DNA from: Clostridia bacterium
GTDB taxonomy: Bacteria; Bacillota; Clostridia; Oscillospirales; Acutalibacteraceae
Assembly (NCBI GenBank): GCA_017622555.1
Contig: JAGAQV010000012.1
Location: 1-64,000 of the forward strand
Direction: 5' to 3'
DNA: 64,000 nt
In this document: one piece after another, positions 7,156-14,811 of the stretch
How positions within the stretch are numbered: position 1 is the first letter of the stretch
Layout of the letters: each line of letters begins with the position of its first letter
The notes under the pieces: generated by a model
What the model saw: only the letters and a program-made list of their open reading frames with translations
Databases searched by the model: none
What the model was told of the DNA's origin: nothing
Made by a program: the position numbers and the translations under genes

Positions 7156-9774
7156 ATGGAAACGCAAAATTATTTGTTGGTTGACAGCGTAGAAAAGCTT
7201 GAACAAGTTATTGACCGCACAAGAGAAGCCCAAAGAAAATTTGCCACCTTTTCACAGGAGCAGGTTGACAAAATTTTCTTAGCCGCCGCTTCAGCTGCAA
7301 ACAAAGCAAGAATTCCTCTTGCTAAAATGGCAGTAGAGGAAACGGGTATGGGTGTTGTTGAAGATAAGGTTATTAAAAATAACTATGCTTCTGAATATAT
7401 TTATAACGCTTATAAGGACACTAAAACCTGCGGTGTTATTGAAGAGGATAAGGTTTACGGTATAAAGAAAATTGCGGAGCCTATCGGTGTTATTGCGGCA
7501 GTTATTCCTACCACTAACCCCACTTCAACCGCAATTTTCAAATGCCTTATTGCATTAAAAACCCGAAATGCCATTATTATTTCTCCACACCCACGTGCAA
7601 AAAACAGTACAATTGCTGCTGCGAAATTAGTGCTTGAAGCCGCTGTTAAGGCAGGCGCGCCCGAGGGTATTATTGACTGGATAGATGTTCCCAGTCTTGA
7701 AATGACAAACACCGTTATGAAGGAAGCCGATATTATTTTGGCAACAGGCGGTCCCGGTATGGTTAAGGCCGCTTATTCAAGCGGTAAGCCTGCTTTGGGC
7801 GTGGGCGCAGGTAACACCCCTGCAATTGTTGATGACAGCGCCGATATTTTGTTGGCTGTGAACTCTATTATTCATTCAAAAACCTTTGATAACGGTATGA
7901 TTTGCGCTTCAGAACAGTCGGTTATCGTGCTTGAAAGTATTTATGATGCGGTGAAAGCGGAATTTGCAAACCGTGGCTGTTATTTCTTAAACGCAGAAGA
8001 AACCGAAAAGGTGCGTAAGACCATTATTATAAACGGTGCTTTAAATGCTAAAATTGTTGGTCAAAAGGCCTCTAAAATTGCCGAGCTTTCAGGTGTAAGC
8101 GTTCCAGAAAATACAAAAATTCTTATCGGTGAAGTTGAAAGCGTTGATTTAAGTGAAGAATTCGCACACGAAAAATTAAGCCCTGTGCTTGCTATGTATA
8201 AAGCAAGCAGCTTTGAGGATGCACTTTTAAAGGCTGAACAGCTTGTTGCCGACGGTGGCTACGGTCACACATCTTCAATATATCTTAACGAAATTACCGA
8301 AGGTGAAAAGCTGAACGAATTTTCGGCAAGAATGAAAACCTGCCGTATACTTGTTAACACTCCGTCATCACACGGTGGTATCGGTGACCTTTATAACTTT
8401 AAGCTTGCTCCGTCACTTACTCTTGGTTGCGGCTCTTGGGGTGGCAACTCGGTATCCGATAATGTGGGAGTTAAGCACCTATTAAATATTAAAACTGTTG
8501 CAGAAAGAAGGGAAAATATGCTTTGGTTCCGTGCTCCTGAAAAGGTATATATCAAAAAAGGCTGTTTACCTGTTGCGCTTGATGAATTAAGAACTGTTCG
8601 TGGCGCAAAGCGTGCATTTATCGTAACCGACACCTTCCTGTATGAAAACGGTTATACAAAGCCTATTACCGATAAGCTTGACGAAATGGGTATTGCACAT
8701 ACTACCTTTTTTGACGTTCAGCCTGACCCCACCCTAAAAAATGCGCGTGACGGCGCAAAGCAAATGGCCGCCTTTAAGCCTGATACCATTATTGCTCTTG
8801 GCGGTGGCTCGGCTATGGATGCCGCAAAAATTATGTGGGTGCTTTATGAACACCCCGAAGCTGACTTTATGGATATGGCAATGCGCTTTATTGATATTCG
8901 TAAGCGTGTTTATACCTTTCCCAAAATGGGTGAAAAGGCTTACTTTATTGCTGTGCCCACTTCAGCCGGTACAGGTTCTGAAGTAACACCCTTTGCAGTT
9001 ATTACCGATGAAAACACAGGTGTTAAATATCCTTTGGCTGATTATGAGCTTCTTCCTAATATGGCAATTATTGATACCGATTTCCATATGTCTGCGCCTA
9101 AAGGTCTTACCGCCGCTTCAGGTATTGACGCTGTAACTCACGCGGTTGAAGCCTATGCCGCAATGCTTGCTACCGATTATACCGACGGTCTTGCTTTGCA
9201 GGCGCTAAAAAATATATTTAAATACTTGCCCCGTGCTTATGAAAACGGTCAGACCGATATTGAAGCGCGTGAAAAAATGGCTAACGCCGCAACAATGGCG
9301 GGTATGGCGTTTGCTAATGCTTTCCTTGGTGTATGTCATTCAATGGCACATAAGCTTGGTGCTTTCCACCATTTGCCTCACGGTGTTGCAAACGCTTTAA
9401 TGATTGAGGAGGTTATCCGCTTCAATGCTTCTGAAACACCCGTTAAAATGGGTACCTTCTCACAGTATGACCACCCGCACACCCTTGCACGTTATGCTGA
9501 AATTGCCGATTATCTTGGTCTTGGCGGCAATACTAACGAAGAAAAACTGGAAAATCTTATCAAAGCTATTAATGACCTTAAGGCTAAGGTTGGCATTAAA
9601 GAAACCATTAAGGATTACGGAATTGACGAAAAGGTATTCCTCCAGAATCTTGATGAAATGGTAGAACAGGCTTTTGACGATCAGTGCACCGGCGCTAATC
9701 CCCGTTATCCGCTTATGAGCGAGATTAAGCAAATGTATCTTAACGCTTATTACGGCGAACACAAGGATATTTAA
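7156..9774 (+). CDS. adhE: Bifunctional acetaldehyde-CoA/alcohol dehydrogenase
   Basis: Reduces acetyl-CoA to acetaldehyde and then ethanol, regenerating two NAD+; a fermentative enzyme that forms cytosolic spirosomes. Residues ~1-440 are the CoA-acylating aldehyde dehydrogenase domain with catalytic Cys near residue 250 (NGMICASEQ). Residues ~455-865 are the iron-dependent alcohol dehydrogenase domain, with GGGSAMDAAK (NAD binding) and the iron-ligand region GIDAVTHAVEAY ... HSMAHKLGAFHHLPHG. The 872-residue length is full size. ATG start at 7156 has GGAGGA 5 nt upstream. Supports the view of a strictly fermentative anaerobe. A LysR gene lies upstream and a kinase-like gene follows with a 12-nt gap. 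Confidence 0.97.
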   Translation: METQNYLLVDSVEKLEQVIDRTREAQRKFATFSQEQVDKIFLAAASAANKARIPLAKMAVEETGMGVVEDKVIKNNYASEYIYNAYKDTKTCGVIEEDKVYGIKKIAEPIGVIAAVIPTTNPTSTAIFKCLIALKTRNAIIISPHPRAKNSTIAAAKLVLEAAVKAGAPEGIIDWIDVPSLEMTNTVMKEADIILATGGPGMVKAAYSSGKPALGVGAGNTPAIVDDSADILLAVNSIIHSKTFDNGMICASEQSVIVLESIYDAVKAEFANRGCYFLNAEETEKVRKTIIINGALNAKIVGQKASKIAELSGVSVPENTKILIGEVESVDLSEEFAHEKLSPVLAMYKASSFEDALLKAEQLVADGGYGHTSSIYLNEITEGEKLNEFSARMKTCRILVNTPSSHGGIGDLYNFKLAPSLTLGCGSWGGNSVSDNVGVKHLLNIKTVAERRENMLWFRAPEKVYIKKGCLPVALDELRTVRGAKRAFIVTDTFLYENGYTKPITDKLDEMGIAHTTFFDVQPDPTLKNARDGAKQMAAFKPDTIIALGGGSAMDAAKIMWVLYEHPEADFMDMAMRFIDIRKRVYTFPKMGEKAYFIAVPTSAGTGSEVTPFAVITDENTGVKYPLADYELLPNMAIIDTDFHMSAPKGLTAASGIDAVTHAVEAYAAMLATDYTDGLALQALKNIFKYLPRAYENGQTDIEAREKMANAATMAGMAFANAFLGVCHSMAHKLGAFHHLPHGVANALMIEEVIRFNASETPVKMGTFSQYDHPHTLARYAEIADYLGLGGNTNEEKLENLIKAINDLKAKVGIKETIKDYGIDEKVFLQNLDEMVEQAFDDQCTGANPRYPLMSEIKQMYLNAYYGEHKDI

Positions 9775-9786
9775 GGAGTGAAGGTT

Positions 9787-10527
9787 ATGGAAATTATTGC
9801 AAAAAGTATTGGTAAAACCATTTATAAGGATGGCAATAAGCGTATTAAGGTGTTTGATGAACATTATTCAAAATCCGGTATTTTAAATGAAGCGCTTAAT
9901 CAAGCAAGAATTGAAGAAACAGGCCTTAATATCCCTAAGATTTTAGAGGTTAAAATGATTGACGGAAAATGGGCAATTGTTACCGAATACGTTGAGGGTG
10001 AAACTTTGGCCGATAAAATGGAAAAGGATCCCGAAAATTTTGATAAATATCTTGAACAGTTTGTTGACGTTCAAATGCTTATTCATTCGCAAAAATCCAC
10101 CCTTCTTACAAAGCTTAAGGATAAAATGAACAGAAAAATTTCCGAAACGGATTTGGACGCAACCACCCGTTATGAGCTTCACACCCGTCTTGAAGGTATG
10201 CCAAAGCACAATAAGGTTTGTCATGGTGATCTTTATCCTTCAAATGTAATTATTACCCCAAATGGTGAGGCCTATATAATTGACTGGGCACACGCAACAC
10301 AGGGTAATGCTTCGGCCGATGTTGCAAGAACGTATCTTCTGTTTTGCCTTAATGGTAAAGAGGATATTGCTCAAAAATATATGGAAATCTTTTGTAAAAA
10401 GAGTGATACTGCCCGTCAGTATATTCAGAAATGGTTACCCATTGTTGCCGCTTCACAGTCGGTAAAGGGCAAACCCGAAGAACGTGAATTTTTGCTTTCA
10501 TGGGTTGACGTTGTTGATTATGAATAA
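9787..10527 (+). CDS. APH-like small-molecule kinase, substrate unknown
   Basis: 246 residues of the aminoglycoside/choline-kinase-like fold. Visible are the catalytic loop HGDLYPSN (Brenner-type HGDxxxxN), the metal-binding IDWAHAT, and in the N-lobe a hinge-like IVTEYVEGETLA. ATG at 9787 is chosen over the GTG at 9778 because AGGAG at 9774-9778 then stands 8 nt upstream. It follows adhE so closely that cotranscription is likely. Members of this fold phosphorylate antibiotics, choline, sugars or amino alcohols; nothing here picks one, and resistance should not be inferred. A terminator follows. Confidence 0.82.
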   Translation: MEIIAKSIGKTIYKDGNKRIKVFDEHYSKSGILNEALNQARIEETGLNIPKILEVKMIDGKWAIVTEYVEGETLADKMEKDPENFDKYLEQFVDVQMLIHSQKSTLLTKLKDKMNRKISETDLDATTRYELHTRLEGMPKHNKVCHGDLYPSNVIITPNGEAYIIDWAHATQGNASADVARTYLLFCLNGKEDIAQKYMEIFCKKSDTARQYIQKWLPIVAASQSVKGKPEEREFLLSWVDVVDYE

Positions 10528-10533
10528 TTAAAC

Positions 10534-10568
10534 CAAAAGCGTTAGAATCATTTGATTCTAACGCTTTT
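10534..10568 (+). terminator. Terminator of the adhE-kinase unit
   Basis: AAAAGCGTTAGAATCA-tt-TGATTCTAACGCTTTT, a 16-bp near-perfect stem starting 7 nt after the stop and ending in a T run. Confidence 0.9.
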
Positions 10569-10591
10569 GCAATGTATATTCAAATTCATAT

Positions 10592-10740
10592 TTATCGGGC
10601 TAACGCCCAAAAGAATAGATAATAAAGAAGAAATAAGAAAAAATGTGTGCCTACGGCACGATATATAAATCTGTCGGCAAATCCGACACCGATTTTATTC
10701 TTTATTCTTTCTTATTTATTATTTCATCGCCTAAGCGATA
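10592..10740. repeat. Palindromic dispersed repeat, copy 2 (inverted relative to copy 1)
   Basis: The reverse complement of this stretch matches 1-147 with only a handful of differences, including the four internal hairpins (GGGC-taac-GCCC, GTGCC-tac-GGCAC, GTCGG-caaat-CCGAC, CGC-ctaa-GCG). Substitutions in the hairpin loops leave the stems intact. It lies just outside the terminator of the adhE unit, in non-coding sequence, as copy 1 does outside the Na/Pi gene terminator. Confidence 0.8.
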
Positions 10741-10784
10741 ACCCCCAATTTAATTGCTTATTCGATTACCATCAATAATATACT

Positions 10785-10819
10785 ATAAAAAAAGCACCAA
10801 CCACGAGGATTGATGCTTT
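10785..10819 (-). terminator. Terminator-like hairpin beyond the tRNA-derived repeat
   Basis: On the minus strand AAAGCATCAA pairs with TTGGTGCTTT with one mismatch and is followed by seven T residues. It stands next to a copy of the tRNA-Gly 3' end, which mirrors the arrangement of the real tRNA and its terminator. Confidence 0.65.
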
Positions 10820-10821
10820 CA

Positions 10822-10940
10822 TTTTTGGAGCGGGTGATGGTATGTGCCGTTGTGACGGCACTCGCCTCGCTAATGCTCGTTGCCCCAGCTAAAAACAGTC
10901 CCCCGGACTGTTTTCTTAACGCCTTGTTCGATTCCCATCC
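10822..10940 (-). repeat. tRNA-Gly-derived structured repeat element
   Basis: The 19-bp sequence at 10822-10840 is identical to 10978-10996, which spans the 3' end and CCA of the real tRNA-Gly gene. At the other end, 10927-10939 is an inverted copy of the tRNA T-arm region (10992-11004). The body between is more GC-rich than its surroundings and contains two strong hairpins, GTGCCGT-tgtg-ACGGCAC (10844-10861) and AAAACAGTCC-ccc-GGACTGTTTT (10892-10914). It is not a functional tRNA, since the D and anticodon arms are missing. I interpret it as a mobile or duplicated non-coding element tied to tRNA ends. Confidence 0.6.
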
Positions 10941-10944
10941 ATAT

Positions 10945-10981
10945 AAAAAAAGAAGCCGTACCAAAAGGTACAACTTCTTTT
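10945..10981 (-). terminator. Terminator of tRNA-Gly
   Basis: Minus strand: AAAAGAAG, an internal mismatch, then GTACC-tttt-GGTAC, closing with CTTCTTTTTTT. It begins immediately after the encoded CCA of the tRNA. Confidence 0.85.
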
Positions 10982-11056
10982 TGGAGCGGGTGATGGGAAT
11001 CGAACCCACACAACCAGCTTGGAAGGCTGGGATTCTAGCCGTTGAACTACACCCGC
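10982..11056 (-). tRNA. tRNA-Gly(TCC)
   Basis: Minus strand begins GCGGGTG and ends CACCCGC, a perfect 7-bp acceptor stem, followed by discriminator T and an encoded CCA. The anticodon arm is CCAGC-cttccaa-GCTGG, giving anticodon TCC. The T arm contains GTTCGAT. This tRNA reads GGA/GGG codons (and more by wobble). Confidence 0.96.
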
Positions 11057-11127
11057 ATTTGCGCAAGAATTAGAATACCACAAAACACTTAAATAGTCAA
11101 GCGTTTTGCGGTATTTTTTTAATTTTT

Positions 11128-11955
11128 TTAAATCATATCAATAAGGCTTTTCAGTGCGGGCTCAAATTTTGCACCGTACCAATGGTTTTCTTCCTCTGCC
11201 GTTATTCTTATGCATTCAACCGTGTATATAGCCGCAATTTTTGCAGCCTCAAAAGCTGTTTTTCCACGAATTAAAGCACCGGTAAAGGCAGAAGCATAAA
11301 TATCACCTGTGCCGTGACAGCTATTGGGTAAAAATTCGTGCTCGTAATAGTTATATTCACCGTTTTCAAAAACTACTACACCCGTTTTGCCTTGGCGGTA
11401 CGAAACGCCTGTAAGTACAACGCTTTTACAGCCTAAAGCTAAAAGCTTTTCAATTAAAACATCAATATATGCGCGGTCATATTCGGTCTTATATTCTACG
11501 TCGGTTAAAAAACAAGCTTCGGTAATGTTTGGCACAACGTAATCCGCTACAGCGCAAAGTTCCTTCATAGCTTCAACATATTGCTTATCAAATAACGGAT
11601 AAAGCTTGCCGTTATCCGCCATTGCGGGATCCACAATAGCTTTTGCATCGGCTTTGTTAAGGGTTTTGATAATATTTTTAACATAATCAATTTGTTTTGT
11701 GCTACCAAGATACCCCGTATAAACACCGTCAAATTTAATGTTTTCCTTTTCCCAATGGTCACGAATAGCGGGCATATCGTCGGTCAAATCACGAAAGGTG
11801 AAACCGCTGAAGCCTGCCGTATGGGTTGAAAGAATTGCCGACGGTAAAATGCAGGTTTCAACACCGCAAGCCGAAATAATCGGCAAAGCAACTGTTAACG
11901 AGCATTGTCCCACACAGGAAATGTCTTGAATTGTTAAAATTTTAGGGTATGCCAT
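11128..11955 (-). CDS. Pyridoxamine/pyridoxal kinase family protein
   Basis: Predicted ATP-dependent kinase of the ribokinase fold that phosphorylates vitamin B6 vitamers (pyridoxamine or pyridoxal) to feed the PLP pool. Seen: N-terminal DISCVGQCSLTVALPI, an internal YTGYLGS, the DPAMADNGKLY block and the C-terminal anion-hole motif SCHGTGDIYASAF with the catalytic Asp. A longer in-frame opening up to 12012 exists, but ATG at 11955 is preferred: the family begins at this point (AYPKILTIQD) and a GAGGCG-like site stands about 8 nt upstream; the result is 275 residues, normal size. It stands alone between the tRNA-Gly and the divergent lipoprotein gene. Exact vitamer preference is not readable. 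Confidence 0.88.
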   Translation of the reverse strand: MAYPKILTIQDISCVGQCSLTVALPIISACGVETCILPSAILSTHTAGFSGFTFRDLTDDMPAIRDHWEKENIKFDGVYTGYLGSTKQIDYVKNIIKTLNKADAKAIVDPAMADNGKLYPLFDKQYVEAMKELCAVADYVVPNITEACFLTDVEYKTEYDRAYIDVLIEKLLALGCKSVVLTGVSYRQGKTGVVVFENGEYNYYEHEFLPNSCHGTGDIYASAFTGALIRGKTAFEAAKIAAIYTVECIRITAEEENHWYGAKFEPALKSLIDMI

Positions 11956-12041
11956 AATAAATCGCCTCTTTATATTAATTGCCGCAATTTTTATTGATAA
12001 AGTATAGCACAAATGGATTTATATTTCAATATTTTTTTAAT

Positions 12042-12070
12042 TTGAATTTATATAATTGTTATGTTAAAAT
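12042..12070 (+). promoter_or_regulatory. Sigma-A promoter of the lipoprotein gene
   Basis: TTGAAT at 12042-12047, 17-nt spacer, TAAAAT at 12065-12070; the TTG start codon is at 12092 with an AGAGGG site between. Confidence 0.6.
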
Positions 12071-12091
12071 AATTTAAAAGAGGGTGGTTTT

Positions 12092-13233
12092 TTGAAAAGG
12101 ATTTCAGTGCTGATTTTAATAGTATTGATGCTTTTAACAATATGTGGCTGTAATGTTAAGGATTATCCCTATAAGGCAAGCTTTAAAGAGCTTGGAGTAC
12201 CCCTTTCAGATTATTATACTACGGGCGGCGTTCACCGTTCGGTTTGGGATATTGAAGCCTATAATGGCAAGGTTTATGTTGGGGGCGGGGATTATGATAA
12301 AAACAAGGGTCCTGTAATGGTTAAATATTATGACGTAGCAAAAAAAGAATGGGTAAGCGATGGAAATTTACCTGACGAACAAATAGAACGTTTTTATATT
12401 TTTAACGATATGCTTTATGCAGCAGGCTGTGACCCAAAGGAAAATTGGCAATACGGTAATTTTTATACCACAAACGGTAACGGTTGGACAACCGAAAGGG
12501 TATTGCCCGGTGGAATACATAATTTTGATTTAGCATTTTTTGACGGCAAAATATTTGCAGGTATGGGTGTTGCTGCAGGGAAGTTTCCTGTAGCGGTTTC
12601 AAGTGACGGTAAAAGCTTTTCACAGGTACCCTTTAAAAAGGAAGGCAAGGTGCTAAGCCATACTGCTGAGGCAATTGTAAGAGTGTATGACTTTTTTACT
12701 TTAAGCGGTGAATTATATGCTTATTTATTTACTCTTGACAGGAATGAACGTCGTTATGACGTTTATCGCTACGACGGGGAAAGCTTTGTTTACCACAGCG
12801 ATCTTATTTCACAGCTTGATATAAAGCGAAACGCATATACATATATAAACCAAAAGGCGAGTTTAACGGTATGCAATTTATTGCAAGGGGACATTTGTAT
12901 AGCACTTCCGATATGAAAACGGCAGATTTAATCGAAATTAAGCCTAATAACGAAATTTTAGATTTGCGTGTGATTGATGATACACTTTATGTTTTATGTA
13001 ATGAAAGGCTAAACCGTAATGATAAAGAGGAATTTCGGATATCGGTTTGGTATACAAATTCGGGCAGAAAGGGAAGCTTTAGGGAGTTGTTTTTCTTTGA
13101 TTACGAAAACCGTGCCTTAAGCTTTACCTATGATGAAGGAATTTTTTATTTCGGTATGGGCTACGGCATAACAGCCAAAGTTGATTATGAAACAAACGGT
13201 ATGGTTTTAGCAGTAAAAAATGAATTGGAATAA
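12092..13233 (+). pseudogene. Lipoprotein of unknown function, interrupted by a one-base frameshift
   Basis: The first open frame (12092-12916) starts with a lipoprotein signal, LLTICGC, with the lipid-accepting Cys near residue 19, and continues as an extracytoplasmic beta-rich protein with Kelch/propeller-like pieces (VWDIEAYNGKVYVGGGDY, FDGKIFAGMG). Around 12851-12855 the frame must shift by one base: the second frame continues the same protein as GEFNGMQFIARGHLY to a stop at 13233. Adding one A to the run at CCAAAAGG would restore a single ~380-residue protein. This could be a genuine inactivating deletion, phase variation, or a sequencing error. No function is assigned. A strong terminator follows at 13238, agreeing with one transcription unit. 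Confidence 0.75.
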
Positions 13234-13237
13234 TTAA

Positions 13238-13282
13238 AGCCGAAATTATAATGTCAAGGGTTACATTATAATTTCGGCTTTT
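13238..13282 (+). terminator. Terminator of the lipoprotein gene
   Basis: AAGCCGAAATTATAATGT, an 8-nt loop and ACATTATAATTTCGGCTT followed by TT: an 18-bp perfect stem just after the stop. Confidence 0.9.
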
Positions 13283-13375
13283 AAAATATTTTTCTTGAAG
13301 ATTAACGGCTTTTAAATTTTCAACTTTGGTTGCGGTAAAGCCAACCTTGATGATATACCATTGCTTTCACAATGG

Positions 13376-13410
13376 ATAAAAAAATCGACAAGTTTCGACT
13401 TGTCGATTTT
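13376..13410 (-). terminator. Terminator of tRNA-Arg
   Basis: Minus strand AAAATCGACAAGT-cga-ACTTGTCGATTTT followed by further T residues, starting at the encoded CCA end of the tRNA. Confidence 0.85.
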
Positions 13411-13486
13411 GGCCCGCCTAAGAGGATTCGAACCTCCGTTCTTCAGAATCGGAATCTGCTGCGTTATCCAGCTGCGCCACAGGCGG
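13410..13486 (-). tRNA. tRNA-Arg(CCG)
   Basis: Minus strand acceptor halves CCGCCTG and TAGGCGG pair (one G-U), discriminator G, encoded CCA. The anticodon arm CAGA-ttccgat-TCTG gives anticodon CCG, reading CGG. D-arm GCGCAGCTGGATAACGC and T-arm GTTCGAATC are normal. Confidence 0.95.
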
Positions 13487-13497
13487 AAGTATTATAA

Positions 13498-13527
13498 AGG
13501 GCGTTTTGCATAGCCAAAACGCCCTTA
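13498..13527 (-). terminator. Terminator of galE
   Basis: Minus strand AAGGGCGTTTTG-gctatg-CAAAACGCCCTT, eight bases past the galE stop codon. Confidence 0.85.
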
Positions 13528-13534
13528 TATTTAA

Positions 13535-14548
13535 TTATTTTTCATATCCTTTAGGGTTATTTGATTGCCAACGCCATGTGTCTTCACACATTTCTACAAT
13601 ACCAAGCTTTGCCTCCCAACCAAGCACGTTTTTAGCCTTGTCAGCATTAGCATAAACTTCGTCAGGGTCACCGGGGCGGCGGGGGTCAATAACATAGGGG
13701 ACGTCAATGTTATTAGCTTTTACGAAAGCATCACGAAGCTGTAAAACGCTTGTGCCGTTGCCTGTACCAAGGTTAAATGCTTCACAACCGGTGTTCTGAA
13801 GTGCCCAGTCAACTGCTTTAACGTGACCGTTTGCAAGGTCAACAACGTGAATATAGTCACGCACGCCTGTGCCGTCAACGGTTTTATAATCGTTACCGAA
13901 AACGTGAAGCTTTTCAAGCTTGCCAACAGCAACCTGTGATATGTAAGGCATTAAGTTGTTGGGAATACCCTTGGGGTCTTCACCGATAAGACCTGACTTG
14001 TGTGCGCCAATGGGGTTGAAGTAACGTAAAAGTGCAATGCACCAGCCCTTATCAGCAACGTAAAGGTCACGAAGCATTTCTTCAATAAACAGCTTTGTTC
14101 TGCCGTAGGGGTTAATGGCACCGAGTGGCATACCTTCAACCAAAGGCATAACGGTTGCAACACCGTAAACAGTAGCCGAAGAAGAGAAAACAATTTTCTT
14201 AACGCCGAATTCGTTCATAACCTCAAGCAAAACAAGTGTGCTTATAAGGTTGTTGTCGTAGTACATAATAGGCTCACGAACCGATTCACCAACAGCCTTA
14301 AGACCTGCAAAGTGGATAACCGCTTCAATTTTATTTTCCTTAAAAATTTGGCGAAGAGCTTCCTTGTTGCGAATGTCTTCCTCATAAAATTTTACGGCTT
14401 TGCCCGTAATCTTTTCAACACGTGCAAGAGATTCCTTGCTTGAGTTATCAAGATTATCAACAACAATAACCTCATAGCCTGCGTTTTGCATTTCAATACA
14501 GGTATGACTTCCGATATAGCCGGCACCGCCGGTAACGAGAATTGCCAT
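13535..14548 (-). CDS. galE: UDP-glucose 4-epimerase
   Basis: Interconverts UDP-glucose and UDP-galactose with tightly bound NAD+. The N-terminal Rossmann motif is VTGGAGYIGSH (residues ~5-15); catalytic SSSATVYG supplies Ser, and NPYGRTK carries the YxxxK pair. HFAGLKAVGES, RYFNPIGAH and the C-terminal DPRRPGDPD region are family signatures. The frame stays open to 14611, but ATG at 14548 is chosen because the conserved AILVTGG begins there and GGGGGA lies upstream; this gives 337 residues, matching the usual ~338. Supplies UDP-galactose for surface glycans or serves galactose use; no other Leloir gene is in the window. Confidence 0.96.
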   Translation of the reverse strand: MAILVTGGAGYIGSHTCIEMQNAGYEVIVVDNLDNSSKESLARVEKITGKAVKFYEEDIRNKEALRQIFKENKIEAVIHFAGLKAVGESVREPIMYYDNNLISTLVLLEVMNEFGVKKIVFSSSATVYGVATVMPLVEGMPLGAINPYGRTKLFIEEMLRDLYVADKGWCIALLRYFNPIGAHKSGLIGEDPKGIPNNLMPYISQVAVGKLEKLHVFGNDYKTVDGTGVRDYIHVVDLANGHVKAVDWALQNTGCEAFNLGTGNGTSVLQLRDAFVKANNIDVPYVIDPRRPGDPDEVYANADKAKNVLGWEAKLGIVEMCEDTWRWQSNNPKGYEK

Positions 14549-14582
14549 TTTATTATTCCCCCATAATTTGTTTTCTATTGTT

Positions 14583-14611
14583 ATTTTATAATACATGGTG
14601 CAGTTTGTCAA
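14583..14611 (-). promoter_or_regulatory. Promoter of galE
   Basis: Minus strand TTGACA (14611-14606), 17-nt spacer, TAAAAT (14588-14583), 35 nt ahead of the chosen start codon. The -35 box lies inside the longer open frame, which supports the downstream start. Confidence 0.7.
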
Positions 14612-14679
14612 GAAAGCTAAAATGGTATTTTTGAATTTAATTTAGGATTATATGATTTTTTTACCATTAGAAAACTTTT

Positions 14680-14694
14680 ATGGTGTAACACCAT
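14680..14694. promoter_or_regulatory. 15-bp palindrome between galE and the glycosyltransferase
   Basis: ATGGTGT-a-ACACCAT, a perfect 7+7 dyad with a single central base, centred about 30 bp upstream of the glycosyltransferase -35 box and about 75 bp from the galE -35 box. Placement suits a repressor or activator site for one or both divergent genes. The cognate protein is unknown. Confidence 0.4.
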
Positions 14695-14716
14695 CATATT
14701 GGGTTTGTTTTAAACA

Positions 14717-14745
14717 TTGACAAACAGTGGCTCTTTTGATAAAAT
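14717..14745 (+). promoter_or_regulatory. Promoter of the GT2 glycosyltransferase gene
   Basis: TTGACA at 14717-14722, 17-nt spacer, TAAAAT at 14740-14745. Confidence 0.75.
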
Positions 14746-14811
14746 CAATTGGCAGGAGATTTTATATTGTTCAATTGCTTTTATGATGTTTAAAACTAAG
14801 GAGTGAATGAA

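Noticed and set aside
9787..10527. Aminoglycoside resistance gene
   Set aside because: Only the general kinase-fold motifs are present; the context is metabolic and no specific APH subfamily signature was seen.
10822..10996. Integrative element flanked by attL/attR
   Set aside because: The 19-bp direct repeats are only 156 bp apart and enclose no gene, so a full integrated element is not supported.
10758..11066. Open frames of 87-102 codons across the tRNA-Gly region
   Set aside because: They read through the tRNA gene and terminators (peptides such as ARIPAFQAGCVGSIP are the usual translation of tRNA sequence).
12841..12916. Programmed -1 frameshift in the lipoprotein gene
   Set aside because: The C-CAA-AAG site permits re-pairing of only one of the two tRNAs, and no downstream stimulatory structure was seen; a one-base deletion or sequencing error is simpler.
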